12,994 nt of DNA, taken from the NCBI GenBank assembly GCA_964228145.1, contig CAXQZJ010000021.1:1-12994 (forward strand), given 5' to 3'. Every line of letters begins with the position of its first letter. Position 1 is the first letter of the stretch. Positions 5,910 to 12,592 of this stretch are shown in pieces. A program made the position numbers and the translations under genes. The notes below the pieces were generated by a model that was given only the letters and a program-made list of their open reading frames with translations, was not told the origin of the DNA and searched no databases. The DNA comes from Pseudobowmanella sp964228145. GTDB taxonomy: Bacteria > Pseudomonadota > Gammaproteobacteria > Enterobacterales > Alteromonadaceae.

Positions 5910-7832
5910 ATGGCTGAAACAGCCCATCAAGAAACTCATGGCTTTCAGACCGAAGTAAAGCAATTACTTCAGTTGATGATCCACTCGTTGTATTCCAACA
6001 AAGAAATTTTTCTTCGCGAACTTGTGTCCAATGCCGCCGATGCCGCCGACAAACTTCGCTTCAAAGCACTGTCTGACAATAAACTCTTCGAAAATGACGG
6101 TGAACTGAGAGTCCGTTTATCATTCGATAAAGATGCAGGGACACTGACCATTGAAGACAATGGTATTGGCATGACCCGCGATGAAGTTATCGAAAATCTC
6201 GGTACGATTGCCAAGTCAGGCACAAAAGAATTCTTCGGTAAGTTAACAGGTGATCAGGCCAAAGATTCGCACCTTATTGGTCAGTTTGGTGTGGGCTTTT
6301 ACTCTGCATTTATCGTGGCTGATAAGGTAACTGTCAGAACACGTGCGGCGGGCGTAGACGCTAGCCAGGGCGTACAGTGGGAGTCTGCCGGTGAAGGTGA
6401 ATTTAGTGTTGCCGATATCGAGAAAGCCAGTCGCGGTACCGAAATCATCCTGCATTTGCGTGAAGACGAACAGGAATTTTTGGATGACTGGCGTCTGCGC
6501 AGCATCGTAACTAAGTATTCTGACCATATCAGCATTCCGGTTGAAATGTACAAGGCAGAAGTCCCTGAGCAAGATGGTCCAGACGGTGAAAAAATTCCAG
6601 CAGAGCCTGGTAGATGGGAAGCGGTAAACAAAGCCACGGCATTGTGGAACCGTGAAAAGTCAGATATTTCCGATGAAGAATATCAGGAATTTTATAAGCA
6701 CATCTCTCATGACTTTGGCGAGCCATTAACCTGGGCGCACAACAAAGTAGAGGGAAAAACGGAATATACGAGCTTGCTCTACATACCGGCCAAAGCGCCG
6801 TTTGATATGTGGAATCGTGACCAAAAGCATGGTTTGAAGCTCTACGTGCAACGCGTATTCATCATGGATGACGCAGAGCAATTTATGCCGACCTATTTGC
6901 GCTTTGTGAAAGGCCTGCTGGATTCTAATGATCTGCCATTAAATGTCAGTCGTGAAATTTTGCAAGACAATAAAATCACGCAGGCGATGCGCCAGGGCTG
7001 TACCAAGCGTGTACTAACCATGCTAGAGCGTATGGCTAAAAACGATGCAGAGAAATACCAATCATTCTGGTCTGAGTTTGGCAATGTGATCAAAGAAGGT
7101 CCGGCTGAAGATTACGCCAATCGTGAGAAAATCGCCGGTTTGTTGCGCTTTGCGTCTACCCACGAAGGAAGTGCAGCGCAAACTGTTTCCTTGGATGACT
7201 ATATTGAGCGAATGAAAGAAGGGCAGGAAAAAATTTATTATGTGGTTGCCGATAGCCATGAAGCAGCCAAATCCAGCCCTCACTTAGAAATTTTCCGCAA
7301 GAAAGGCATCGAGGTATTGCTGTTGTCAGACCGCATCGACGAATGGCTGATGCAGCATCTCACAGAGTTTAAAGAGAAATCGTTCCAGTCAGTCAGTCGC
7401 GGTGCGCTGGACTTGGGGGATTTGGAAGACGAAGAGAGCAAGAAAGCCCATGAAGAAGCCGAGAAACAGGTAGAAGGGATTCTGGAGCGCGTTAAGTCAG
7501 CGCTGGGTGAGAAGGTCAAGGAAGTTAAGTTCACACACCGATTAACCGATACACCGGCTTGTGTCGTGGCGGACGATGCGGGTATGAGCACGCAGATGAT
7601 GAAACTGATGGAAGCGGCAGGACAGCCAGTTCCGGAGATTCAGTATTTGCTCGAACTTAACCCCGAGCACCAATTGGTCAAGCGTTTAGCTGATGAACAA
7701 GATGAGGCTCGCTTCGCCCAGTGGAGTGAAGTCTTGCTAGACCAAGCTCTGTTAACTGAGCAAGGTGCATTGAAGAACCCCAGTGCCTTCGTGTCTAAGT
7801 TAAATACCCTATTGATGCAATTGGCCAACTAA
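5910..7832 (+). CDS. htpG: Chaperone HtpG (bacterial Hsp90)
   Basis: ATP-driven dimeric Hsp90 chaperone of the cytoplasm. The ATG at 5910 is preferred: AGGGGAG (5894-5900) precedes it by 9 bases and it gives MAETAHQETHGFQTEVKQLL. An in-frame TTG at 5883 would place the Shine-Dalgarno sequence inside the coding region. The 640 residues compare with 624 in E. coli. The N-terminal GHKL ATPase shows FLRELVSNAADA (catalytic E37, Mg-binding N41), IEDNGIGM (D83 binds adenine), LGTIAKSGT (98-105), the lid GQFGVGFYSAF (124-134) and RGTEI (175-179). The middle domain contains LPLNVSREILQ, with the arginine that contacts ATP phosphate. The C-terminal dimerisation domain (about 500-640) is complete. Monocistronic: own heat promoter and a strong terminator. 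Confidence 0.98.
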   Translation: MAETAHQETHGFQTEVKQLLQLMIHSLYSNKEIFLRELVSNAADAADKLRFKALSDNKLFENDGELRVRLSFDKDAGTLTIEDNGIGMTRDEVIENLGTIAKSGTKEFFGKLTGDQAKDSHLIGQFGVGFYSAFIVADKVTVRTRAAGVDASQGVQWESAGEGEFSVADIEKASRGTEIILHLREDEQEFLDDWRLRSIVTKYSDHISIPVEMYKAEVPEQDGPDGEKIPAEPGRWEAVNKATALWNREKSDISDEEYQEFYKHISHDFGEPLTWAHNKVEGKTEYTSLLYIPAKAPFDMWNRDQKHGLKLYVQRVFIMDDAEQFMPTYLRFVKGLLDSNDLPLNVSREILQDNKITQAMRQGCTKRVLTMLERMAKNDAEKYQSFWSEFGNVIKEGPAEDYANREKIAGLLRFASTHEGSAAQTVSLDDYIERMKEGQEKIYYVVADSHEAAKSSPHLEIFRKKGIEVLLLSDRIDEWLMQHLTEFKEKSFQSVSRGALDLGDLEDEESKKAHEEAEKQVEGILERVKSALGEKVKEVKFTHRLTDTPACVVADDAGMSTQMMKLMEAAGQPVPEIQYLLELNPEHQLVKRLADEQDEARFAQWSEVLLDQALLTEQGALKNPSAFVSKLNTLLMQLAN

Positions 7833-7851
7833 CAGTCCAGTATCATCAAAC

Positions 7852-7879
7852 AAAGCCAGCGTTTTGCGCTGGCTTTTTT
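7852..7879 (+). terminator. Rho-independent terminator of htpG
   Basis: A 10-bp stem, AAAGCCAGCG (7852-7861) with CGCTGGCTTT (7867-7876), has loop TTTTG and a six-T run (7874-7879). It starts 19 bases after the htpG stop. CAAAC upstream and GTTTG downstream extend the pairing, so it may also work on the opposite strand. Confidence 0.93.
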
Positions 7880-7894
7880 GTTTGTGCAAGTATA

Positions 7895-7924
7895 GATTCC
7901 GAATCACGCTACGCTGTTCGGAAT
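7895..7924 (+). repeat. Palindromic intergenic repeat, copy 1
   Basis: ATTCCGAA (7896-7903) and TTCGGAAT (7917-7924) are perfect 8-bp inverted arms around the 13-base loop TCACGCTACGCTG. The whole 30-base unit is identical, in the same orientation, to 12745-12774. It stands 15 bases after the htpG terminator. The form is that of REP-like dispersed elements. Confidence 0.8.
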
Positions 7925-8153
7925 AACAGTCAGAGCACATATTCGTGTTGGTCAGGCTCGGAATGACGATCTTCGGCTACCGTCAAAAAAGGTCAAAACC
8001 AGATTCGCTCGACGTTAACTAACACCCATCCCTCTCGGCTAAAAATTCCACGAAGGCCACGGTCTCAATCAAAGGCAAAGCGAATACGACTAATGTCGCA
8101 ATGCGAATTCGTTAAAACCCTACTGATCAGAGGATTTTAGGGCATTCATCGTC

Positions 8154-8182
8154 TTGTAACCTGACTGTTAAATGGGTAAAGT
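8154..8182 (+). promoter_or_regulatory. Candidate sigma-70 promoter of adk
   Basis: TTGTAA (8154-8159) and TAAAGT (8177-8182) are spaced by 17 bases and lie about 47 bases before the adk start. Each box has four of six consensus bases. A promoter is needed here because htpG ends in a strong terminator, but the exact site is a guess from consensus only. Confidence 0.35.
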
Positions 8183-8228
8183 TCGGTCTTTGAAAAAATC
8201 CTACTAATCTCAAGCAAGAGGACACCGC

Positions 8229-8873
8229 ATGCGCATCATTTTGTTAGGCGCTCCCGGTGCCGGTAAAGGCACACAGGCTCAGTTTTTGATGGGGAAGTAT
8301 AATATCCCTCAGATCTCAACCGGCGATATGCTCCGTGCAGCCATTAAAGCAGGCACAGAACTTGGTCTGGCTGCTAAAAAGGTGATGGATGAAGGTAAGC
8401 TTGTCTCTGATGAGTTAATCATTGGTTTAGTAAAAGAGCGCATTGCCCAAGAAGATTGCCAGAATGGCTTTTTACTGGACGGTTTCCCTCGTACAATTCC
8501 ACAGGCAGATGCCATGGTAGAGAATGGCATCGCTATTGACCATGTCATTGAGTTTGATGTTGCTGACGATATTATCGTAGGGCGTATGGCTGGCCGTCGG
8601 GTCCACCCAGCGTCTGGTCGTGTTTATCACATCGAATATAATCCTCCTAAGCAAGACGGTAAGGACGACGTGACAGGTGAAGACTTAGTCATTCGACCTG
8701 ACGATCAGGAAGATACTGTACGTAAGCGTTTGGGTATTTATCATGAACAAACCAAGCCTTTGGTTGATTATTACCAAAAGCAGGCGCAACAAGGCCAATG
8801 TGAATTCCATCGCATTGATGGAACACGACCCGTTTCTGAGGTCAGTGAAAAGTTAGCAACGCTGCTGGGATAA
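8229..8873 (+). CDS. adk: Adenylate kinase
   Basis: Essential cytoplasmic enzyme catalysing ATP + AMP = 2 ADP. It has 214 residues, the same length as E. coli Adk. Seen: P-loop GAPGAGKGTQ (7-16), AMP-binding STGDMLRAA (30-38) and DGFPRTIPQA (84-93, R88), R119 and R123 flanking the lid, a long LID domain (about 122-159) and R156/R167. The LID has H126, S129, D146 and T149 in place of four zinc-binding cysteines, which is the usual Gram-negative hydrogen-bonded form. AAGAGG just upstream is a good Shine-Dalgarno sequence. It follows htpG as in E. coli, but is closed by its own terminator. Confidence 0.98.
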   Translation: MRIILLGAPGAGKGTQAQFLMGKYNIPQISTGDMLRAAIKAGTELGLAAKKVMDEGKLVSDELIIGLVKERIAQEDCQNGFLLDGFPRTIPQADAMVENGIAIDHVIEFDVADDIIVGRMAGRRVHPASGRVYHIEYNPPKQDGKDDVTGEDLVIRPDDQEDTVRKRLGIYHEQTKPLVDYYQKQAQQGQCEFHRIDGTRPVSEVSEKLATLLG

Positions 8874-8889
8874 ACAGCGTAATTGTTCC

Positions 8890-8916
8890 AAAAGCCCACT
8901 TAATGTGGGCTTTTTT
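8890..8916 (+). terminator. Rho-independent terminator of adk
   Basis: AAAAGCCCAC (8890-8899) pairs with GTGGGCTTTT (8905-8914) around TTAAT, followed by a T run ending at 8916. It begins 16 bases after the adk stop and ends only 13 bases before the next start codon, so read-through is the likely way the downstream hydrolase is transcribed unless a promoter overlaps. Confidence 0.92.
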
Positions 8917-8929
8917 GTTGGAGAGATGA

Positions 8930-9703
8930 ATGACATCCGGATACCAAATATTTGGCCATGGCAAGCCGCTGGTGTGTTTGCACAGCTCAATGAGCACCAG
9001 TAAGCAATTTATGCCGTTAGTTGGGGCCATGAGCAATAAACGCCAATGTATCTTGATTGACCTGTACGGGTATGGCGATGCACCTCAGGTCGAAAGCACT
9101 CAGTCAGATGAATTCAGTCTGGATACTGAAGTACAGCGCATTGAACGTATTCTGAATGAGTTGGGTGTAGAGCAATTTGATGTTGTCGGCCATTCTTATG
9201 GCGCAGCTACTGCACTGGAATTGGCCTATCAACATCAATCAAAGGTCAGCAAGTTAGCCCTCTTTGAACCTGTCGCTTTTCACTTGCTCGCACCTCAGCA
9301 CCCGGTACGTTTGGGTGTCGTTAATATGGCAAAGAAATTACGCGAGTTAGCGCCAATGGATGCCGCGGCATTGTTTCTGGAGTACTGGAATGGTGAAGGC
9401 TGGTTCGCTAGCTTACCTGCCAAGGTACAGCAACAGTTTATGCCCCAGGTGGAAAAAGTCATATTGGATTTTCAGGGGCTGATTAACAATGCTCATGGCA
9501 TAGAACACTATGCCAGCATGGAGATATCAGTATTATTAACCACGGGCCAGTATTCAAAACCCTCAGCCTATGCTGTGGCAGACGTTATTGCGGCAGGTCT
9601 TAAAAACGTGAGCGTCAATCAGGTGGCCGCCGGGCATATGGCGCCATTAAGTCACCCCCATTTGGTTGTGCCTGTATGGCAACAATTTTTCAGTGTGGAA
9701 TAA
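8930..9703 (+). CDS. Alpha/beta-hydrolase fold protein, substrate unknown
   Basis: A 257-residue hydrolase without signal peptide, so probably cytoplasmic. An oxyanion-region LVCLHSSMST follows strand 3 (14-23). The nucleophile elbow VVGHSYGAAT puts Ser at 89, and AAGHMAPLSHP puts the catalytic His at 236. The expected acidic residue after strand 7 is not obvious: the stretch reads VLLTTGQYSKPS (201-212) with no Asp or Glu. E113 in LFEPVAF after strand 6 could serve instead, as the acid does in some hydrolase subfamilies. GGAGAG (8920-8925) supports the ATG at 8930. This position is held by hemH in E. coli. Esterase, lactonase or C-C hydrolase activity are all possible; substrate cannot be read from sequence. 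Confidence 0.85.
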   Translation: MTSGYQIFGHGKPLVCLHSSMSTSKQFMPLVGAMSNKRQCILIDLYGYGDAPQVESTQSDEFSLDTEVQRIERILNELGVEQFDVVGHSYGAATALELAYQHQSKVSKLALFEPVAFHLLAPQHPVRLGVVNMAKKLRELAPMDAAALFLEYWNGEGWFASLPAKVQQQFMPQVEKVILDFQGLINNAHGIEHYASMEISVLLTTGQYSKPSAYAVADVIAAGLKNVSVNQVAAGHMAPLSHPHLVVPVWQQFFSVE

Positions 9704-9705
9704 GA

Positions 9706-9732
9706 TAAAAAAAGCGGCTCAAAAGAGCCGCT
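9706..9732 (-). terminator. Rho-independent terminator of the minus-strand hsp20 gene (possibly shared)
   Basis: AGCGGCTC (9713-9720) and GAGCCGCT (9725-9732) form a perfect 8-bp stem around AAAA. On the minus strand the stem is followed by seven T residues (complement of 9706-9712), which is a standard terminator for ibpA, 30 bases after its stop. On the plus strand the hairpin follows the hydrolase stop by 9 bases but is followed by A residues, so it would be a poor terminator that way. Confidence 0.87.
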
Positions 9733-9762
9733 AAAAAACAATCAGGTTGGGAGACGTATTAA

Positions 9763-10197
9763 TTAGTTTTCCAGTAAGCGATTACCTATTTCGATCTTAC
9801 GGGGTTTTTTCGATTCTGGAATCACGCGTTCCAGGTCAATGTGCAATAGCCCGTGCTTTAGGTCTGCACCGAGCACTTTCACATGGTCACCAAGTTGGAA
9901 TTTGCGCTCAAAGCTTCGCTCAGAAATACCTTTGTGCAGGAATTTTCGCTCTTCACTTTTACTCTCTTTGGTGCCAATAACTTGCAGGGTGTTGTCCTCT
10001 ACCTGTATTTCAATTTCAGACTCTACAAACCCGGCAATTGCCATAGTAATTCGGTATTTGTCATCGGCTAACAATTCAATGTTATACGGCGGATAACTGG
10101 CTTGCTTTTCGTTTCTTGATGCATTGTCAATCAACGATGCTAAGTGATCAAAGCCAATGAATGAACGGTAAAGTGGAGATAGATCGATATTACGCAT
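9763..10197 (-). CDS. ibpA: IbpA-type small heat-shock protein (Hsp20)
   Basis: ATP-independent holdase that binds aggregating proteins. The start MRNIDLSPLYRSFIGFD is almost that of E. coli IbpA, so the ATG at 10195-10197 is chosen (144 residues). Upstream in-frame ATGs are less likely because AAGGA would be one base from the first of them. The alpha-crystallin domain runs from about YPPYNIE (35-41) to LHIDLER (118-124), with HKGISERSFERKFQLG (88-103) and the ADLKHGLL motif (111-118) before the last strand. The C-terminal tail carries the IxI motif IEI (135-137) used in oligomer formation. Only one such gene is present here, not an ibpAB pair. Expression is probably controlled by the ROSE-like leader and a heat-type promoter upstream. 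Confidence 0.95.
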   Translation of the reverse strand: MRNIDLSPLYRSFIGFDHLASLIDNASRNEKQASYPPYNIELLADDKYRITMAIAGFVESEIEIQVEDNTLQVIGTKESKSEERKFLHKGISERSFERKFQLGDHVKVLGADLKHGLLHIDLERVIPESKKPRKIEIGNRLLEN

Positions 10198-10200
10198 AGT

Positions 10201-10225
10201 CATATCCTTAAAATTAAGCAATATG
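10201..10225 (-). promoter_or_regulatory. ROSE-like RNA thermometer hairpin over the ibpA ribosome binding site
   Basis: Read on the minus strand, CATATT pairs with GATATG and CTTAA pairs with TTAAG around a UU loop, with one unpaired G between the two 5' arms. The 3' arm contains the Shine-Dalgarno AAGGA and an upstream ATG, and the IbpA start lies 3 bases further on. The 5' arm contains UUGCU opposite AGGAU, which is the signature of ROSE elements (U[U/C]GCU facing the Shine-Dalgarno sequence, with the unusual G). ROSE elements control bacterial small heat-shock genes, including E. coli ibpA. Two further hairpins lie 5' in the leader: TTGTCG/CGACAA (10259-10283) and CCGC-AAT-GCGG (around 10240-10250). 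This is the multi-hairpin layout of known ROSE leaders. Folding was judged by eye. Confidence 0.8.
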
Positions 10226-10287
10226 TTTAAAGTGTGCCCCGCATTGCGGCGGCGGTTATTGTCGACCCTTATGGCGCCGACAAAACA

Positions 10288-10315
10288 GATATAAGCTCAA
10301 CCAACAAATTTTCAA
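10288..10315 (-). promoter_or_regulatory. Candidate ibpA promoter
   Basis: On the minus strand, TTGAAA (10315-10310) and TATATC (10293-10288) are 16 bases apart, a fair sigma-70 pair. The same -35, read as CGTTGAAA, with CTTATAT 14 bases later is a weak sigma-32 pair, lacking the CCCC block. The message would begin just upstream of the first leader hairpin (10259-10283), consistent with a structured leader of about 85 bases. Confidence 0.4.
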
Positions 10316-10354
10316 CGATTTATTTTGATAAAATTTATAAGTGTTTGATATTTC

Positions 10355-10999
10355 TTAGTTTAATTTTTCAAAGAAACGATTTTCCCGAAAGCCGAAATCG
10401 TCTGGTTGCCATGAAAAAATCACCGAGGTAGCACGTCCCTGAATTAAATGTCGGGGTACAAATCCAAAAACGCGTGAGTCGGCGCTGTTGTTGCGATTAT
10501 CTCCCAGCATAAAGTAATGCCCCTCAGGGACAGTGACCGGTTGAAAACTGCTCAGTGGCGTTGAACCATAATTGAACTGCACGGCGTGCCGAAACGGACC
10601 TGTGTTTAGTTCGCGATGGGCGAATCCATTACTTGTAACGATGGGTTCCCCATTAATCAGAAGTTGATTGTCTCGCATTGCAATTAAATCGCCGGGTTTA
10701 CCAATCAGTCGTTTAACAAGTCGTTCACCGTTACCAGGGTGTTCAAAAACCACGATATCGCCATACTGAGGCTCATTCAGTGAACGTAGCACTAAATTTG
10801 TAAAAGGGACTTTGGCGTCATAGGCCAATTTATCTACCAGAATCCTGTCACCCTCGACAATAGTGGGTTGCATCGACCCTGTGGGTACATGATACCAGTC
10901 CGCAATCGAACTCCGACTCATAAACATACCGAGCAGTAGCAACAAAAATCCGATATTTTCACGTAATAATTGGGCGCCTGTGCCAAGTTTGTCCTTCAT
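10355..10999 (-). CDS. lepB: Signal peptidase I, short single-anchor form
   Basis: Membrane serine protease that removes signal peptides from exported proteins. It has 214 residues, with one hydrophobic anchor at about 17-28 (GFLLLLLGMFMS) and the rest in the periplasm. Box B is PTGSMQPT with nucleophile S42, box D is RLVKRLIGKPGD with the general-base K96, and box E is GDNRNNSADSRVFG (166-179). All catalytic residues are present. E. coli LepB has 324 residues and two membrane segments, so this is a shorter type, comparable to second signal peptidases in marine gammaproteobacteria. It is not next to lepA or rnc, which suggests an additional paralogue rather than the main enzyme. AAGGA sits 7 bases before the ATG. 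No clear terminator is seen before ibpA, 133 bases downstream. Confidence 0.93.
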   Translation of the reverse strand: MKDKLGTGAQLLRENIGFLLLLLGMFMSRSSIADWYHVPTGSMQPTIVEGDRILVDKLAYDAKVPFTNLVLRSLNEPQYGDIVVFEHPGNGERLVKRLIGKPGDLIAMRDNQLLINGEPIVTSNGFAHRELNTGPFRHAVQFNYGSTPLSSFQPVTVPEGHYFMLGDNRNNSADSRVFGFVPRHLIQGRATSVIFSWQPDDFGFRENRFFEKLN

Positions 11000-11092
11000 C
11001 TGACTGTCCTTAATGTGGGTTTATGTATAGGTTTGACCACGCATACCTGAACGGTTTCATTTTGTGTTGTAAATAAATGTGTCTCTGACCAC

Positions 11093-11105
11093 ACTAGTAA
11101 CTAGT
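11093..11105. promoter_or_regulatory. Perfect 13-bp palindrome, possible operator
   Basis: ACTAGT-A-ACTAGT lies in the 129-base space between the divergent lepB and GST genes, 23 bases before the GST start. A possible plus-strand -10, TATAGA (11106-11111), directly follows it, and CTGACC (11085-11090) precedes it, so the palindrome would sit between promoter boxes. The half-sites recall the trp operator, but the spacing is one base shorter. The regulator is unknown. Confidence 0.4.
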
Positions 11106-11128
11106 TATAGAAACGTGGAAGGTACGTG

Positions 11129-11764
11129 ATGAAGTTATACGGTGATACGCGCTCAGGTAATTGCTACAAGGTAAAGCTGTTAATGCATTTATTGCGTATT
11201 GAGCATCAATGGTGCCATATCGATGTTTTGCTCGGGCAAACACAAGAGCCCGACTTTTTGCATATGAACCCAGTTGGTAAAATCCCAGTGTTGGAAATCG
11301 AAGAAGGCAGTTACCTGTGTGAATCTAACGCTATTCTTAATTTTCTAGCCGACGGTACCGAATTTATGCCATCTGATCCATTAGGCAAAGCACAGGTATT
11401 GCAATGGCAATTTTACGAGCAATACAGCCATGAGCCGCACATTGCCGTTGCACGCTATATTACCCAATACCTTGGCGCCCCAGCGGAACAATTGACCCGA
11501 TTGGAGGCGACCAGAGAGCCTGGCTATCGCGCGCTGGATGTTATGGAGCAGCATCTTCGCAAGTACAAGTATATTGTTGGTTTTGAATATAGCATTGCGG
11601 ACATTTCTCTGTATGCCTACACCCATGTTGCTGAGGAGGGCGGGTTTTCACTGCAGAACTACCCAGCGATCAGGGACTGGATAGCACGGCTTGAAATGCA
11701 GCCACGCCATATGTCGATGGCGCAAATGTTATTAAAGGAAGCACAGCAAGAAAGTGCCGCCTAG
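11129..11764 (+). CDS. Glutathione S-transferase family protein
   Basis: A 211-residue cytoplasmic protein with the usual two domains. The N-terminal thioredoxin-like domain has GDTRSGNCYKVKLL (5-18), with S9 as likely thiol-activating residue, NPVGKIPVLE (47-56) with the cis-proline P53, and ESNAIL (65-70) for the glutathione gamma-glutamyl group. The all-helical C-terminal domain has the conserved YIVGFEYSIADISLYAYTHVA region (about 149-169), including the N-capping box and hydrophobic staple (S154-D158 area). GGAAGG (11117-11122) favours the ATG at 11129 over the GTG at 11126. No partner gene indicates a substrate; detoxification of electrophiles or a thiol-disulfide role is possible. Confidence 0.92.
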   Translation: MKLYGDTRSGNCYKVKLLMHLLRIEHQWCHIDVLLGQTQEPDFLHMNPVGKIPVLEIEEGSYLCESNAILNFLADGTEFMPSDPLGKAQVLQWQFYEQYSHEPHIAVARYITQYLGAPAEQLTRLEATREPGYRALDVMEQHLRKYKYIVGFEYSIADISLYAYTHVAEEGGFSLQNYPAIRDWIARLEMQPRHMSMAQMLLKEAQQESAA

Positions 11765-11765
11765 C

Positions 11766-11820
11766 GCGGCCCGACGTGGCCCGGCCTGGCATGGCCCGGC
11801 CTGGCGTGGCCCGACCAGCC
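11766..11820 (+). repeat. GC-rich 15-bp tandem repeat, three full units plus a partial
   Basis: Units are GTGGCCCGGCCTGGC (11776-11790), ATGGCCCGGCCTGGC (11791-11805) and GTGGCCCGACCAGCC (11806-11820), preceded by the 10-base partial GCGGCCCGAC (11766-11775). The stretch begins one base after the GST stop codon and is far richer in GC than its surroundings. It lies between two convergent genes. There is no T run for an intrinsic terminator. Confidence 0.85.
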
Positions 11821-11861
11821 TCGAGACGACAGATGACAAAGTGCGACTGAATGGCAGAGAG

Positions 11862-12491
11862 TTAGCGGGGCGGGTCAATGACATCTCCCACTGAGGTATT
11901 GACCCTGAACCAGCCAGCGATACTGTATCTGTCCCGCTTCGCTGGGCGAACCTCATGAGGAAATCGCTCACTCAAAAAGATAATACTGGTTCCCCATTCG
12001 GGATAAATTGAAAGTAAAGGAGATTTCTGGCGCTTTTCATACATCACCAATTCGCCGCCATCACCAACTCTCCACGTTTCATTCAGATAGGTCACAACAG
12101 AGAGAATACGGTTCGTTTTACCTTTGAACGCGTCTAAATGCCGACGGTAGAAATTACCAGGTTTGTAATGCGCATAGTGGCACTCGAAATCGAACAGGCC
12201 CATAAACAAACGGCGATTCAATTCTACGCGCATGACCTCCATCGCGGTTAAGTAGGCATGCTCAACCGGTTGTGCTGGTGACAGCCATCGGATTTGCTCG
12301 TTTCGTATCGTGGTCTGCTGTTGTTGTTCCGAATCTCTGCCAATGCCAGCAAGGTGGAAACTGCTGTCGTCCATGGATTGAATGCGAGTCGCTAAACCTG
12401 ATAATACGGGCCACTCCGCAATTGGGTTAATCAAGCTGTAGCCACGAGCAACCAAGTTATCAGCGATAGTATCGTAAAGGGCATCCGACAT
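11862..12491 (-). CDS. 2-oxoglutarate/Fe(II)-dependent oxygenase, prolyl-4-hydroxylase (SM-20/EGLN-like) type
   Basis: A 209-residue cytoplasmic protein of the P4Hc class, which uses iron, oxygen and 2-oxoglutarate to hydroxylate a substrate, often a proline in a protein. The double-stranded beta-helix core begins at CHYAHYKPGNFYRRHLDAF: H118 and D120 are the first two iron ligands. FPHEVRPAKRDRYSIAGWFR supplies the third ligand H179 and the 2-oxoglutarate-binding R188. YLNETWRVGDGGELVMY (135-151) is the usual strand pair between them. All ligands are intact. The ATG at 12489-12491 is chosen because the only upstream in-frame start is a TTG; no good Shine-Dalgarno sequence is visible. The target is unknown: related bacterial enzymes modify elongation factor Tu or ribosomal proteins, but nothing here decides it. 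Confidence 0.9.
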   Translation of the reverse strand: MSDALYDTIADNLVARGYSLINPIAEWPVLSGLATRIQSMDDSSFHLAGIGRDSEQQQQTTIRNEQIRWLSPAQPVEHAYLTAMEVMRVELNRRLFMGLFDFECHYAHYKPGNFYRRHLDAFKGKTNRILSVVTYLNETWRVGDGGELVMYEKRQKSPLLSIYPEWGTSIIFLSERFPHEVRPAKRDRYSIAGWFRVNTSVGDVIDPPR

Positions 12492-12592
12492 TTTAATTTT
12501 GATGCAACAACACAAATAAAGGTGGCGCTTTTTACATCAAAAAAGCTCGGTGGCAAAGCTTTTTCAGTGTTAAATCGCATTTTCATGCATTT

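Larger units (their letters stand above)
7833..8228. other. Intergenic region htpG-adk, 396 bases, no gene seen
   Basis: No convincing reading frame on either strand. It contains the htpG terminator, one copy of a palindromic repeat also found at 12745-12774, a 12-bp segment GGCTCGGAATGA (7955-7966) whose reverse complement is at 12628-12639, a small inverted repeat CGAC-TAAT-GTCG (8087-8098), and a candidate adk promoter. The segment of about 7967-8150 shows nothing I can name. In E. coli the same gap is much shorter, so repeat insertion has probably enlarged it. Confidence 0.6.

Noticed and set aside
8926..8932. ATG at 8926 as start of the hydrolase
   Set aside because: It is in a different frame from the hydrolase; the ATG at 8930 has better spacing from GGAGAG and opens the correct frame.
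9747..9980. Plus-strand open frame of 77 codons opposite ibpA
   Set aside because: It is antisense to the conserved Hsp20 domain with no independent support.
10234..10431. Plus-strand open frame of 65 codons between ibpA and lepB
   Set aside because: It runs antisense to the ibpA leader and the lepB end, has no ribosome binding site and no recognisable domain.
11093..11105. TrpR operator
   Set aside because: Half-sites look similar, but the trp operator has two bases between the ACTAGT blocks rather than one, and neither neighbour is a tryptophan gene.
11732..11971. Minus-strand open frame with Gly-Pro-Arg-Gln-Ala-like pentapeptide repeats
   Set aside because: The repeat is a by-product of the 15-bp DNA repeat being a multiple of three; the frame overlaps the ends of two well-supported genes and shows no start signal.
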